This document shows positions 53,406 through 62,078 of a stretch of 64,000 nucleotides of DNA, piece after piece (within the stretch, counting starts at the first letter, position 1; each line of letters starts with the position of its first letter). The translations under genes and the position numbers were made by a program. The stretch comes from Anaeromyxobacter diazotrophicus (lineage in GTDB: Bacteria; Myxococcota; Myxococcia; Myxococcales; Anaeromyxobacteraceae), in contig NZ_BJTG01000005.1 of NCBI RefSeq assembly GCF_013340205.1, positions 248,001 through 312,000 on the forward strand, written 5' to 3'. The notes under the pieces are model-generated. The model had not been told where the DNA came from. It searched no databases and saw nothing but the letters and a program-made list of their open reading frames with translations.

Positions 53406-54095
53406 TCAGCGGGTGAGGGATCCCATCATCCCCCCGTCCGACATGCCGCCGTCCATCATCCCGCCGTCCGACATTCCACCGTCGGTCATTCCTCCATCCA
53501 TCATCCCGCCGTCCATCAGGTAGCCGCCGTCCGGGCCCTGGAAGCAGGCGCCCATCGAGCCGCCGTCGGGAGCGGTCCAGCCGCCGTCCGAGCCCATCAT
53601 CGCCCCCGCGTCCATCATGCCCGCGACGCCCATGGCGGAGCCGAGCTGGGCCGCCCGGGCGCGCTGGTGGTCGATGAGCTCGTCCATCGCGTCCGCGTGG
53701 TGGCTCGCCTCCGCGCGGTCGACGGCCAGGTCTTGCGAAGCGCAGGCGACCGCGTGGTGGCGCCCGACCTCGGCCTGGAGCGCCTGGAAGCCGCAGGTGA
53801 CGTCCGCGTCGTCCGGATGGCCCATCCCCTTCATCGCGCCGTCCATCGGGCTGGTGAGCGGGTTCATCTGGTCGAGCATCGACGCCATCTGACCGTGGTA
53901 GCTGTCTTCGGCGCCCTGGCAGGCCTGGAGCGTCGAGAGGGTCGACGCGGACGCGCGGTAGGCCTCGACCGCGGTGCTCATGCTCTGCCCGAGCGCGTCG
54001 AGCCGCGTCACCTGCGCGGCGGTCGCCGTGCTGGAGGTGCTGCCTCCGCTGCACGCCACGAGGGCCGCCGTCCCGAGAATCGCGAGCCTCTTCAT
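53406..54095 (-). CDS. Met-rich lipoprotein with DGGM repeats
   Basis: A 229-residue lipoprotein (lipobox TAALVAC). The middle is helical with paired His (SYHGQMASMLDQMNP, GRHHAVACASQ, ASHHADAMDELIDHQ), resembling four-helix metal-binding proteins. The last 70 residues hold a tandem repeat of the type MDGG/MSDGGM, with over 15 Met residues ending GGMMGSLTR. Clustered Met and His beside a copper pump fit Cu(I)/Ag(I) binding. ATG 54095 follows AGGAGA. I do not recognise a named family. Confidence 0.7.
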   Translation of the reverse strand: MKRLAILGTAALVACSGGSTSSTATAAQVTRLDALGQSMSTAVEAYRASASTLSTLQACQGAEDSYHGQMASMLDQMNPLTSPMDGAMKGMGHPDDADVTCGFQALQAEVGRHHAVACASQDLAVDRAEASHHADAMDELIDHQRARAAQLGSAMGVAGMMDAGAMMGSDGGWTAPDGGSMGACFQGPDGGYLMDGGMMDGGMTDGGMSDGGMMDGGMSDGGMMGSLTR

Positions 54096-54381
54096 GCCGT
54101 CTCCTGTCCGGGAGGGGACTCCCGCCCACGTGAGAGCCTGCGGGGTGCGCCCGCGCTTCGGGCGCATCCGGGGCGGAAGCGAGCCCCCGCGCGCCCGACC
54201 GGGCGTCCGCGCCGCGCCCAAGGTAACACCCGGAGCCACGCTGTGTCGGCGCCGGGGGTCACGCTCATGGCGAAGCCCCCGCGGCGGCGCGGAAAGGCGC
54301 GGCCCGCGGCGCGGGAGCGCGCGAGCGGGCTGGCACGCGCGATGCTGAACCGGGGGCGAACCCTCACAGGAGAAACCCCCC

Positions 54382-54744
54382 ATGAAGCAGCTCGTCCCTG
54401 GCCTCGCCGTGTCCCTCCTCGCCCTCGCCGCGGGGCCCGCGTTCGCGTCGAACGATCGGCCGCCGGACGCGGACGACGCCCAGCCGCGCGCGACCTGGAC
54501 CTTCGATCAGCTCGCGGAGCAGCCCGTGCCGAACGACGACACGACCTACGCGGTGGCGGCTCACGAGGCGGCGCCCGCGCAGCCGGGCTTCAGCGCCTTC
54601 CTGGTCGCGCTCCCGGTCGGCGACGGCGGGCCCGGCGAGGAGCTGCGCGGCGGGGAGGCGCGCGCCGCGGCGCCGGAGCGCCCGGCGCAGGCCGCCGCGC
54701 AGGGCCCCGCGACGGGCCCGTCGACGCCCGCGTGCGGCTGCTGA
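54382..54744 (+). CDS. Exported protein with ACGC tail
   Basis: A 120-residue exported protein: a signal peptide (LAVSLLALAAGPAFAS), an acidic then Ala/Pro/Glu-rich middle that looks disordered, and a C-terminal ACGC. It shares only the cysteine tail with the small protein at 53164. AGGAGA precedes the ATG at 54382. Placement beside the Met-rich lipoprotein and Cus genes suggests metal handling; this is inference. No family recognised. Confidence 0.6.
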   Translation: MKQLVPGLAVSLLALAAGPAFASNDRPPDADDAQPRATWTFDQLAEQPVPNDDTTYAVAAHEAAPAQPGFSAFLVALPVGDGGPGEELRGGEARAAAPERPAQAAAQGPATGPSTPACGC

Positions 54745-54819
54745 AGACGCGCGGACCGTGAAGTTCCGGATGGGGACCCGGGTTGCTCGTACGCGCCGAG
54801 TCACGTACGTCTGGTCGCG

Positions 54820-55260
54820 ATGACCGCCCTTCCCCAGGATCTCCCGCAGCGCCTCCTGGACGGCTCGCCCGACGCGGTCCTGATCTCGGATCCCGCGGGC
54901 GTCGTCCGGTACTGGAACGCCGCGGCGGAGCGCATCTTCGGCTTCTCCGTCGGCGAGGCCCTCGGGGCGTCGATGGACTTCATCATCCCCGAGCGGCTCC
55001 GCGGCCGGCACTGGGGAGGCTGGGAAGCGGTCATGCAGTCCGGCGTGACGCGCTATGGGCAGGGCCAGCTCCTCGCCGTCCCGGCGCTCCACAAGGACGG
55101 CCGCCAGCTCTCGATCGAGTTCTCGATCCAGCTGCTGAAGGACGCCGGCGGCCGCATCGAGTGGGTGATCGCGGTCCTGCGGGACGTGACGGAGCGGTTC
55201 GCGCGGGAGAAGGCGCTCCGCGCGCAGCTCAGGGCGCTCGAGGCGAGGGTGGGCGCCTGA
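54820..55260 (+). CDS. Single PAS-domain protein
   Basis: A 146-residue soluble protein with one PAS/PAC unit: LLDGSPDAVLISDPAGVVRY, WNAAAERIFGFSVGEALG, and the PAC part IEFSIQLLKDAGGRIEWVIA then VLRDVTERF. A short coiled coil ends it. No kinase or output domain is attached, so it probably senses a ligand or redox state and acts on a partner. No strong ribosome site is visible before ATG 54820. Confidence 0.88.
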   Translation: MTALPQDLPQRLLDGSPDAVLISDPAGVVRYWNAAAERIFGFSVGEALGASMDFIIPERLRGRHWGGWEAVMQSGVTRYGQGQLLAVPALHKDGRQLSIEFSIQLLKDAGGRIEWVIAVLRDVTERFAREKALRAQLRALEARVGA

Positions 55261-55285
55261 GCGCGCGGGCCGCTCCGGGCCTGCT

Positions 55286-55654
55286 TCAGCCGGCGTGCGG
55301 CCGGACGTCCTCGACGAGCGCGTCGCGCAGCACCACCGCGCCGTTGTGCTCCTCGTCGCGCGCGCCGTGGACGAGCGTCACGTGGCCGCGCGCGGCGCGC
55401 CGGGCGAGCTCCTGGAGGAGCGCCGGCGCCGGGCCGCGGCGCAGCTCGGCGGCGTAGCGGCGGGCGAACTCCCGGAAGCGCGCGGGGTCGTGGCCGAACC
55501 AGCGCCGGAGGGCCGGGCTCGGCGCGAGGTCCTTGGCCCAGAGGTCGAGCCGCAGCGCCTCCTTCTTCACGCCTCGTGGCCAGAGCCGGTCGACGAGCAC
55601 CCGGTAGCCGTCGTCGGCGGCCGCGTCCTCGTACGCGCGCTTGATCCGCACCAT
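55286..55654 (-). CDS. DUF488-family protein
   Basis: A 122-residue cytosolic protein: VRIKRAYEDAAADDGYRVLV, DRLWPRGVKKEAL, DLWAKDLAPSPALRRWF and VTLVHGARDEEHNGAVVL are the DUF488 (YeaO-like) signature in order. GGAGGGG lies just upstream of ATG 55654, so that start is preferred over 55672. Function unknown. Confidence 0.9.
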   Translation of the reverse strand: MVRIKRAYEDAAADDGYRVLVDRLWPRGVKKEALRLDLWAKDLAPSPALRRWFGHDPARFREFARRYAAELRRGPAPALLQELARRAARGHVTLVHGARDEEHNGAVVLRDALVEDVRPHAG

Positions 55655-55859
55655 CGCGCCCCTCCCTCGCACCTGCCTCCTCGATAATCGCCGGCTGCCG
55701 CGCGGGCCAACGGTCTTCGACGCGATGGGGTTCCGCCTCCGACCACCTTCCGTGCTGCGGGGCTCTCATCGCCCGCCCGGCTCCCGCGCCGAGCCGGCGG
55801 CTCGCGCGAGGGCGTCCGCGAGGGCGAGCGGGCCCGAGGCGACGTCCTCAGGGGCGGGG

Positions 55860-56285
55860 TCACCCCGGGGGCGGCGGCGGGGGCGGGGCCGCCGGCGGCG
55901 GGCCCGGGGGCGTCGCCGGGGCGGGCTCGGCCTCGGGCTCGGGCTCGGGGATGGCGCCGGGTGCGGTGCCGGGCGGCGGCGGTGGCGGCGCGAGCTCACC
56001 GCGGGCGCCGCTGAGCCGGGCCGCGATCACCCGCCCCGAGTACCCGTCGACGGTCACCGCCGCCCGGTCGCGCCCGCCGGCGCCGCCCAGGAGCACGTGC
56101 CAGCGGGCGCGCCGGTCGAGGCGCGCCCGGTAGGTCGTGTCGACGACGAGCCCGTGCGAGCGCGCGTACTGCGCCGCGATGGCGACGGCCTCGGGCGGCG
56201 GGAGGAGCCGGGGTGGCGGGCGCGGATGCGCCTCGACGGCGCAGGCGCAGGCGAGCAGGAGCAGGGCGGCGATACGAGAGCTCAT
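55860..56285 (-). CDS. Exported PepSY-like protein with Pro-rich tail
   Basis: A 141-residue exported protein. The signal peptide (AALLLLACACAVEAH) could also be a lipobox. The central 60 residues (YARSHGLVVDTTYRARLDRR, then WHVLLGG and AAVTVDGYSGRVIAARL) resemble a PepSY-type fold with its DGYSGRV turn. The last 45 residues are nearly all Pro, Gly, Ala and Glu. PepSY domains often inhibit proteases or bind partners. No role can be assigned. Confidence 0.55.
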   Translation of the reverse strand: MSSRIAALLLLACACAVEAHPRPPPRLLPPPEAVAIAAQYARSHGLVVDTTYRARLDRRARWHVLLGGAGGRDRAAVTVDGYSGRVIAARLSGARGELAPPPPPPGTAPGAIPEPEPEAEPAPATPPGPPPAAPPPPPPPG

Positions 56286-56352
56286 CGTCCCCATCGCAAC
56301 ACCAGCGGGCCGCGCCGGTTGCGCGGCCCTGCCAGGCCTCCAGGGAGGCCGC

Positions 56353-56883
56353 TCAGGGCGCGAGCAGGCAGTTGAACGAGCCCTGCGTGCCGCTCGCGCG
56401 CGAGCCGTCGGGCTTCTTCTGGTAGGTGGTGACGTCCGCCCCGTCGAAGGTCAGCGCCAGCGTGTCGTAGGCGGCGCCGGCGTCGAAGGTGGTGCTCTGC
56501 TGCACCAGCACCGCGTTCCGGAGGATGGCCTGGTAGAGCGGCAGCGTGTCGAGCGGGCCGACGCGCTCGAGCCGCACCGTCCCGAGGGACCCGCCCACGA
56601 GCTGCGCGACGGCGGCGCCGGCCGTGCCCAGCTGCGTCCGGATCGTGGCCTGGCAGCGCGAGACGACGGCCTTCCGGTCCGGGTCGTACAGCCCGGGCAT
56701 GAGCACCACCTGGTGCTGACCCACCTCGAACCAGCCGGTGTAGCGGGTGCCGGTGGACGGGCCCGTGATCCCGGGGAGCTGGAGGTAGGTCGCGTCGGCC
56801 GCGGCCGGGCTCGCCGCGAGCAGCGCCGCGGCCGCGACGCCCAGCCGCAGCTGCCGGGAGCACGCGGTGGAACGGGGGCGCAC
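56353..56883 (-). CDS. Exported Hcp-like protein
   Basis: A 176-residue protein with a signal peptide (LGVAAAALLAASPAAADA). The mature part begins TYLQLPGITGPSTGTRYTGW then FEVGQHQVV, the opening pattern of Hcp (IYLKIxGIxGESTDxxHxxWIEV), and continues with QAILRNAVLVQQSTTFD and LTFDGADVTTYQKKPDGS. Hcp normally forms the type VI secretion tube and has no signal peptide. No other type VI genes are in view. This copy is more likely a free secreted relative. I chose GTG 56883; TTG 56907 is possible. Confidence 0.6.
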   Translation of the reverse strand: MRPRSTACSRQLRLGVAAAALLAASPAAADATYLQLPGITGPSTGTRYTGWFEVGQHQVVLMPGLYDPDRKAVVSRCQATIRTQLGTAGAAVAQLVGGSLGTVRLERVGPLDTLPLYQAILRNAVLVQQSTTFDAGAAYDTLALTFDGADVTTYQKKPDGSRASGTQGSFNCLLAP

Positions 56884-56959
56884 ACGAGCAGCGTAGTGGC
56901 GTATCAAACCACCTTCAACCCGCCCGGCGGGTGGCGCGCGGGCGACCCGACCCGCGCGT

Positions 56960-57502
56960 TCACGGGCTCGGGACGAGCTCCTGGACCGTCCGCCAGACGC
57001 GCAGCACGCGCGCGGCCGGCGCGTCCGCGCCGCCGGCCAGGGCGGCCTCGTCCTCGGGGGCCGCGCCGGCGGGAAGCGCGAGCGTCGTCTCCGCGCCGCC
57101 GTACCGGACCCGGAGCCGCCGCGGGTTGGCGGTGGCGGGCGCGGCGGCGATCCGCTCGGGAGGCCTCGGCTCCAGCTCCGCGGCCAGCGTGCGCGCGAGC
57201 CGGTCGACGGCCTCGGGCGAGAGGTGCCCGGTGCGCTTCGGCGGCGAGACCTGGTCCCGGACGAAGTCCGCCACGCTGAAGGTCCCGTCCGGCTCGACGG
57301 TGGTGATGGTCCCCGCCTCGCCGACGAAGCCCTGCTGACCGTCGACGACGACGACGCGAGACGAGAGGTGGGCTGGGGTCATCGAGGCTCCCGAGGGCGA
57401 CGTCCGGGCGTGCCCGGAGCAGGCCGCCACGAGGGCGGCCGCCAGGCACGCCCACGGCGGGCGCGGGCTCCGCAGCGCAGTCGCACGGTCGGTCGTGAAC
57501 AT
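56960..57502 (-). CDS. Lipoprotein divergent from the M4 protease gene, possible inhibitor
   Basis: A 180-residue lipoprotein (lipobox ALVAAC). The mature part has GQQGFVGEAGTITTVEPDGT, a helix LSPEAVDRLARTLAAELE, a strand RRLRVRYGGAETTLALPAG and a final helix RVLRVWRTVQELV. This order (GGFxG-like start, short helix, YGG strand, terminal helix) loosely recalls emfourin, the inhibitor of protealysin-type M4 proteases. The neighbouring divergent gene is such a protease. However, emfourin is cytosolic and this is a lipoprotein, so the link is tentative. Start ATG 57502. Confidence 0.5.
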   Translation of the reverse strand: MFTTDRATALRSPRPPWACLAAALVAACSGHARTSPSGASMTPAHLSSRVVVVDGQQGFVGEAGTITTVEPDGTFSVADFVRDQVSPPKRTGHLSPEAVDRLARTLAAELEPRPPERIAAAPATANPRRLRVRYGGAETTLALPAGAAPEDEAALAGGADAPAARVLRVWRTVQELVPSP

Positions 57503-57681
57503 GGCCCTGCCCGGAGAGGCCCTCGACGTCCGCACCAAGATTCTACATGGGACGCGCGGGCGCCAGGCCGCCGCGGGTCTCCCCCGGACGAGCCGCGGCC
57601 CCGCGGCGGAGCGTCACATCCGCCGGGTCCGGCGCACCCCCGTGCAAGAGGGCGCGGGACCGAGTCCCGCGAGGAGGCGAC

Positions 57682-58674
57682 ATGGCCGACGATCGCTGCT
57701 GCTCCGCTCATGCGTGCTTCATCGTGCCACCGAAGCTGCTCCGGAAGCTCGGCGACCTGGACACGGCGCTGCTCTCCGAGCGGCTCCGCGGCCAGCGGCT
57801 CGCGTTCAAGGAGATGGGCTTCGCGGCGGTGGGCGTCCCCGCCGGCGGCGAGCGCCGGACCATCTACGACGCCGGCCACGCGACGCGGCTCCCCGGTGCG
57901 CTCGTGCGCGGGGAGGGCGGCCCCAGGTCGAAGGACGAGGTCGTGAACCAGGCCTACGACAGCTCGGGCGACACCTACGACTTCTACTGGAAGACATTCA
58001 AGCGCAACTCGGTCGACGGCCGCGGGATGCGGCTCGACTCCACCGTCCACTACGGGACCAGGTTCAACAACGCCTTCTGGAACGGGCGGCAGATGGTGTA
58101 CGGCGACGGCGACGGCCAGCTCTTCACCGGGTTCGCGAGCGCCATCGACGTGGTCGGGCACGAGCTGACGCACGGGGTCACCCAGTACACGGTCCCGGGG
58201 GGGCTCACCTACGACGGCCAGAGCGGCGCGCTCAACGAGTCCATCTCCGACGTGTTCGGGACGCTGGTGAAGCAGTGGAAGCTCGGCCAGGACGTGAACG
58301 CGGCGAGCTGGCTCATCGGCGAGGGGATCATGGGCGCGAAGTACGGCAAGGCGCTCCGGTCCATGAAGGCGCCGGGCACCGCCTGGACCGGCGACGACCA
58401 GCCCGGCGACATGGGCGGGTACGTCCAGGACGGCGACGTCCACACCAACTCCGGCATCCCGAACCACGCCTTCTTCCTCGCGGCCATGGCGCTCGGCGGC
58501 CACGCCTGGGAGAAGGCCGGGCCGATCTGGTACCGCACCCTGCCGATGCTGCACCCCGACGCGACCTTCGCGGAGGCGGCGCGCGCGACCATCGACGCCG
58601 CCGGGCTGCTGTACGGAGCGGGGGCGGAGCAGGCTGCGGTGCAGGCCGCGTGGAAGGGCGTGAAGGTCCTCTAG
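57682..58674 (+). CDS. M4-family metalloprotease, protealysin-like
   Basis: A 330-residue thermolysin-fold protease. Zinc ligands are His160 and His164 in VVGHELTHGVTQY with catalytic Glu161, and Glu186 in GALNESISDVFG. The catalytic His254 is in GDVHTNSGIPNHAF. There is no signal peptide; the short N-terminal stretch MADDRCCSAHACFIVPPKLL is like the small propeptide of protealysin, whose PPxxL motif sits in the active site. Start ATG 57682 follows GAGGAGG. Such proteases are cytosolic or exported without a signal, and some cleave actin. The stop overlaps that of the convergent gene at the palindrome CTAG. Confidence 0.92.
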   Translation: MADDRCCSAHACFIVPPKLLRKLGDLDTALLSERLRGQRLAFKEMGFAAVGVPAGGERRTIYDAGHATRLPGALVRGEGGPRSKDEVVNQAYDSSGDTYDFYWKTFKRNSVDGRGMRLDSTVHYGTRFNNAFWNGRQMVYGDGDGQLFTGFASAIDVVGHELTHGVTQYTVPGGLTYDGQSGALNESISDVFGTLVKQWKLGQDVNAASWLIGEGIMGAKYGKALRSMKAPGTAWTGDDQPGDMGGYVQDGDVHTNSGIPNHAFFLAAMALGGHAWEKAGPIWYRTLPMLHPDATFAEAARATIDAAGLLYGAGAEQAAVQAAWKGVKVL

Positions 58675-61600
58675 CGCGTCAGGTACATGCCGTAGGTGGT
58701 GCCGAACGCGAGCTCCCGTCGCCCGTCGCCGTTCACGTCCACGTAGCTCAGGCTGTGGTTGGGGACCGTCCCCCAGAGCGTGGGCGAGCGCCAGATCTCG
58801 GCGCCGGTGAGGGGGTCGAGGGCGACGAGCCTGGGCCGCGTCGTCGTGGTCGGGTACGCGCCGGGGCTCCCCACGCTCACGACGAGGTTCTTCCGGCCGT
58901 AGCCGAGGTCCTCGAGGTGGAGGCTCTGCACCGGGGCGTCGAGCGAGAGGCTCCCCAGCGCGACCAGCGCGGCGCTGAACCGGAGGACGGTGGCGCCGCC
59001 GTACGTGCTCTGGAGGACGTAGATCTCCGGCGTCCCGTCGCCGTCGGCGTCCCCGACGAGGAGGGCCGCGCCGCCCGTCACCGCCTGCGACGCCGCCTCG
59101 ATCCAGGCCACGGTGCCGGCCGTCCGGCGGTAGACGACGACACGTCCGCTCGCGAGCGCGACGATCTCCGGGCTCCCGTCCGCGTCGAGGTCCGCGACCG
59201 CGACGTCGACGCCGTTCGAGCCGAGGCCGGTGCTCGTCCACAGCAGCGCCTGGTGCTTCACGTCGTGCGCGCGCACGTAGCCGTCGCCGGTGACGGCCAC
59301 GAGATCGGCGTACCCGTCGCCGTTCAGATCGGCGTGCGTCACCGCGGCGACCGCGACGTTGGTGAGCTTCGCCGAGGTCCACTCCGCCGCGCCGGCCGAG
59401 AAGTCGAAGGCGGTGAAGTAGCCGTCGTAGAGGGCGGAGGTGCCGAGGAGCACCTCGTCCACGCCGTCGCCGTCGTAGTCCGCGACGTCCAGGGCGGCGC
59501 GCCGGTTCCAGTTCGTGCCGAGCTCCTGGCTCACCTGGAAGAGGCCGGTGGCGGGGTCGAGCGCGATCACCCGCGTGCCGTCGTAGCTGCTGTTGGTGGA
59601 CGCGACCGCGAAGAGCAGCCGGTCGGCGCCGGCCCCGAGGTGGGCGGGTCGAGCCCCCACGAACGGCCCGTCGAGCTCGTTCGGGTTCGTGTTGGTCCAC
59701 TCCACCGCGATGGTCGGGTCGAGGCCGGCGATGACGAACGAGTCCTCGCCGGAGCTCGTCGCCCCGGAGCCCCACACGAACTCGTTCGCGCCGTCCCCGT
59801 CCACGTCGCCCACCCCGAGGCTCGTGACCCCGTGGTTCTGGGAGTTGATCTGGAAGAGGGTGGAGAGCGCGTTCGAGCTCCGGTCGTAGCGGTAGGCGGT
59901 GACGTTGCCCCACTGGCCGTCGCCGATCAGGATCTCCGCCCTCCCGTCGCCGTCGAGGTCGGCGACGAGCAGCGCGTCGAAGTCGAAGCCGGTCCCCTCC
60001 TTGAGGGGCGACTTCAGCACCGCGCTGAAGATGTCGAAGGCGTTCCAGTCCTGCATCCCGACGATCTCCGCCACCCCGTCGCCGTCGAGATCCCCCACGC
60101 CCACCGCCCGGCCGAACCCGGGCCCGTAGGCCCACTCGTTCTGCTGGGTGATCCCGTCGAACACGTACCCGCCGGAGGTGACGATCTCGAGCGCGGCGTC
60201 GCCGTCCACGTCCCCGACGGCCAGGGTCCCGCCGATCGAGGAGAGGCTCGCCGTCTGCCACCGCACGGCGAGGGTCTTGGCGTCGAACACCACCACCTTC
60301 CCGGCGGTCTCGTAGGCGTACGTCGAGGCGGCGCCGAGGCAGACCAGCTCCACGGCGCCGTCGCGGTCGACGTCCGCCAGCTCGAGGTCGCGGCAGGCGA
60401 AGGCGCCGCCGCTCTCGTACCGCCCCACCTCGCGCCGGCTCGCGCCGTCGAGCTCCACCACCAGATCGCCGGTGGAGAAGAAGATCTCCGGCTTGCCGTC
60501 GCCGTCGAGGTCGCGCACCGCGACGGCCTGCACGGTGTCCGTGTCGCCCGGCGAGAAGGGGTAGGCCCACCGCTGGGCGTAGCCGCTGCCCGAGCGCGCC
60601 AGCTCGTAGAGGCCGCTGCCGCTCGCGACCAGCATCTCGGCGCGCCCGTCGCCGTCGAGGTCGGCCACGCGCAGGCCCGAGTGCCAGACCGGGATCTCGA
60701 TCCCGGTCCGGTAGAGCGGCGGCTGGCGTGCCGGATCGACGACCTGGAGGGTCCCGGTGAAGCGGCTCGTCGGCGAGCCGGCCAGGGTGACGGCGTAGTG
60801 GACGTCGAGCGATCGGTCGAACATCGGCAGCGAGGCCGGCCAGCTGACGAGGCCCGCCGGGCTCACGGTCATGCCGGCGGGGCCGTACTCGAGCGCGAAG
60901 GCGCCCGGCTGCGAGCCGTCCACGCTGCTGGCGGTGAGCTGGAAGCTCACGCCCTGGCCGGCCGCGATCTGCGCGGGCGGCGACCCCAGGAGGATGAACG
61001 GGGGCAGCGTCACGCTGGCGGTGGCCGTCGTCGAGGCCACCCCGTCCGAGGCCGTGACCACCACGGTGACGAGGTCCCCCACGGCGGCGTGGCCGCCGGG
61101 CAGGGTCGCGCCGGTCTCGCCCGCGACGAGGGTGCCGGCCACCTTCCACGCGTAGGAGAGCGTGAGCGGGTCGCCGTCGGGATCGCTCGCGGTCACCTGG
61201 GCGGTGAGGACGTCGCTGGGCCGCGGGTTCGCCGGGCTGAGCGCGACGCTGACGGCCGGCGGCCGGTTGAAGCTCGAGCCCGGGATGTAGACGCTCGCCG
61301 TCGCGAAGGCGGTGCTGGCGCCGTCCGAGGCGGTGACCTGCACCGTGACGTAGTCCCCGGGCCGGGTGGAGGCCGCCGGCAGGGTCGCGCCGGTCTGGTC
61401 CGGGATCGCGACGCCGTTGCGCTCCCAGGCGTAGGAGAGGGTGACCGGGTCGCCGTCGGGATCGTGGGCGGTCACCACGGCGATGAGGTCGTCGGTGTCC
61501 AGCGGCGCCGCCGGCGAGATCGTGACGCTGACCACGGGGGGTGGATCGTAGCGCTGGCCGGTGAACCTCAGGGTGAGCGGGATGGAGGCCCCGCAGCCGC

Positions 61601-62000
61601 TTTCGTTGGCGTCGATGGCGAAGGTGAGCGTCTTCCCGGTGGCATCCAGCGACCCGTAGCCGCGCTGGACCGAGATCACGACCCCGGCGCAGCTCCCGGC
61701 CGCGATCGAGGGGCACCGGTACGAGCCGATCTGGAACTGCGAGGGCGTCGTCACGCTCGCCGACGGGCCCGAGAGGTCCGGGCAGAAGTCGGTCAGCTCG
61801 AGCGCGTTCAGCCCCTGCGCCTTCAGGCCGAAGGCGGCGGTGTACGACTGCGAGAAGCCGTCGGCCGACACGACCAGCGTGCCGGACCAGTCCCCGGCGA
61901 AGGCCGGCGCGTAGTCGGTGGCGGGCCCCGACTTGCCGGCACCGCAACCCCACACGAACGCAGCGCACACGAACCCTGCGAACCACGCGAACTTGGTCAA
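58671..62000 (-). CDS. Large FG-GAP/VCBS-repeat lipoprotein
   Basis: A 1109-residue surface or periplasmic lipoprotein (lipobox VWGCG). After an N-terminal beta domain come two PKD/Ig-like repeats (VVTAHDPDGDPVTLSYAWER; VTASDPDGDPLTLSYAWKV) and a cadherin-like domain. About 640 residues of FG-GAP beta-propeller repeats follow with calcium loops such as DLDGDGRAEM, DLDGDGKPEI, DVDRDGAVEL, DYDGDGVDEV and DVNGDGRREL. Such proteins usually mediate adhesion or carbohydrate binding. The start is TTG 62000 with AAGGGGGGG upstream. The stop shares CTAG (58671-58674) with the protease gene, so transcripts collide. Confidence 0.85.
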   Translation of the reverse strand: MTKFAWFAGFVCAAFVWGCGAGKSGPATDYAPAFAGDWSGTLVVSADGFSQSYTAAFGLKAQGLNALELTDFCPDLSGPSASVTTPSQFQIGSYRCPSIAAGSCAGVVISVQRGYGSLDATGKTLTFAIDANESGCGASIPLTLRFTGQRYDPPPVVSVTISPAAPLDTDDLIAVVTAHDPDGDPVTLSYAWERNGVAIPDQTGATLPAASTRPGDYVTVQVTASDGASTAFATASVYIPGSSFNRPPAVSVALSPANPRPSDVLTAQVTASDPDGDPLTLSYAWKVAGTLVAGETGATLPGGHAAVGDLVTVVVTASDGVASTTATASVTLPPFILLGSPPAQIAAGQGVSFQLTASSVDGSQPGAFALEYGPAGMTVSPAGLVSWPASLPMFDRSLDVHYAVTLAGSPTSRFTGTLQVVDPARQPPLYRTGIEIPVWHSGLRVADLDGDGRAEMLVASGSGLYELARSGSGYAQRWAYPFSPGDTDTVQAVAVRDLDGDGKPEIFFSTGDLVVELDGASRREVGRYESGGAFACRDLELADVDRDGAVELVCLGAASTYAYETAGKVVVFDAKTLAVRWQTASLSSIGGTLAVGDVDGDAALEIVTSGGYVFDGITQQNEWAYGPGFGRAVGVGDLDGDGVAEIVGMQDWNAFDIFSAVLKSPLKEGTGFDFDALLVADLDGDGRAEILIGDGQWGNVTAYRYDRSSNALSTLFQINSQNHGVTSLGVGDVDGDGANEFVWGSGATSSGEDSFVIAGLDPTIAVEWTNTNPNELDGPFVGARPAHLGAGADRLLFAVASTNSSYDGTRVIALDPATGLFQVSQELGTNWNRRAALDVADYDGDGVDEVLLGTSALYDGYFTAFDFSAGAAEWTSAKLTNVAVAAVTHADLNGDGYADLVAVTGDGYVRAHDVKHQALLWTSTGLGSNGVDVAVADLDADGSPEIVALASGRVVVYRRTAGTVAWIEAASQAVTGGAALLVGDADGDGTPEIYVLQSTYGGATVLRFSAALVALGSLSLDAPVQSLHLEDLGYGRKNLVVSVGSPGAYPTTTTRPRLVALDPLTGAEIWRSPTLWGTVPNHSLSYVDVNGDGRRELAFGTTYGMYLTR

Positions 62001-62057
62001 GGCTGCCCCCCCTTGCGGGGCATCGTCCCGCGGGGGCCGGCTCGGCGCCTTGACCTA

Positions 62058-62074
62058 CGTCACGCTGGGTGACG
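62058..62074 (-). terminator. Short hairpin between acyl-CoA dehydrogenase and FG-GAP genes
   Basis: CGTCAC (62058-62063) pairs with GTGACG (62069-62074) around GCTGG in a 78-bp gap between two minus-strand genes, just after the acyl-CoA dehydrogenase stop. The stem is short and lacks a T-run. Confidence 0.4.
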
Positions 62075-62078
62075 ACCG

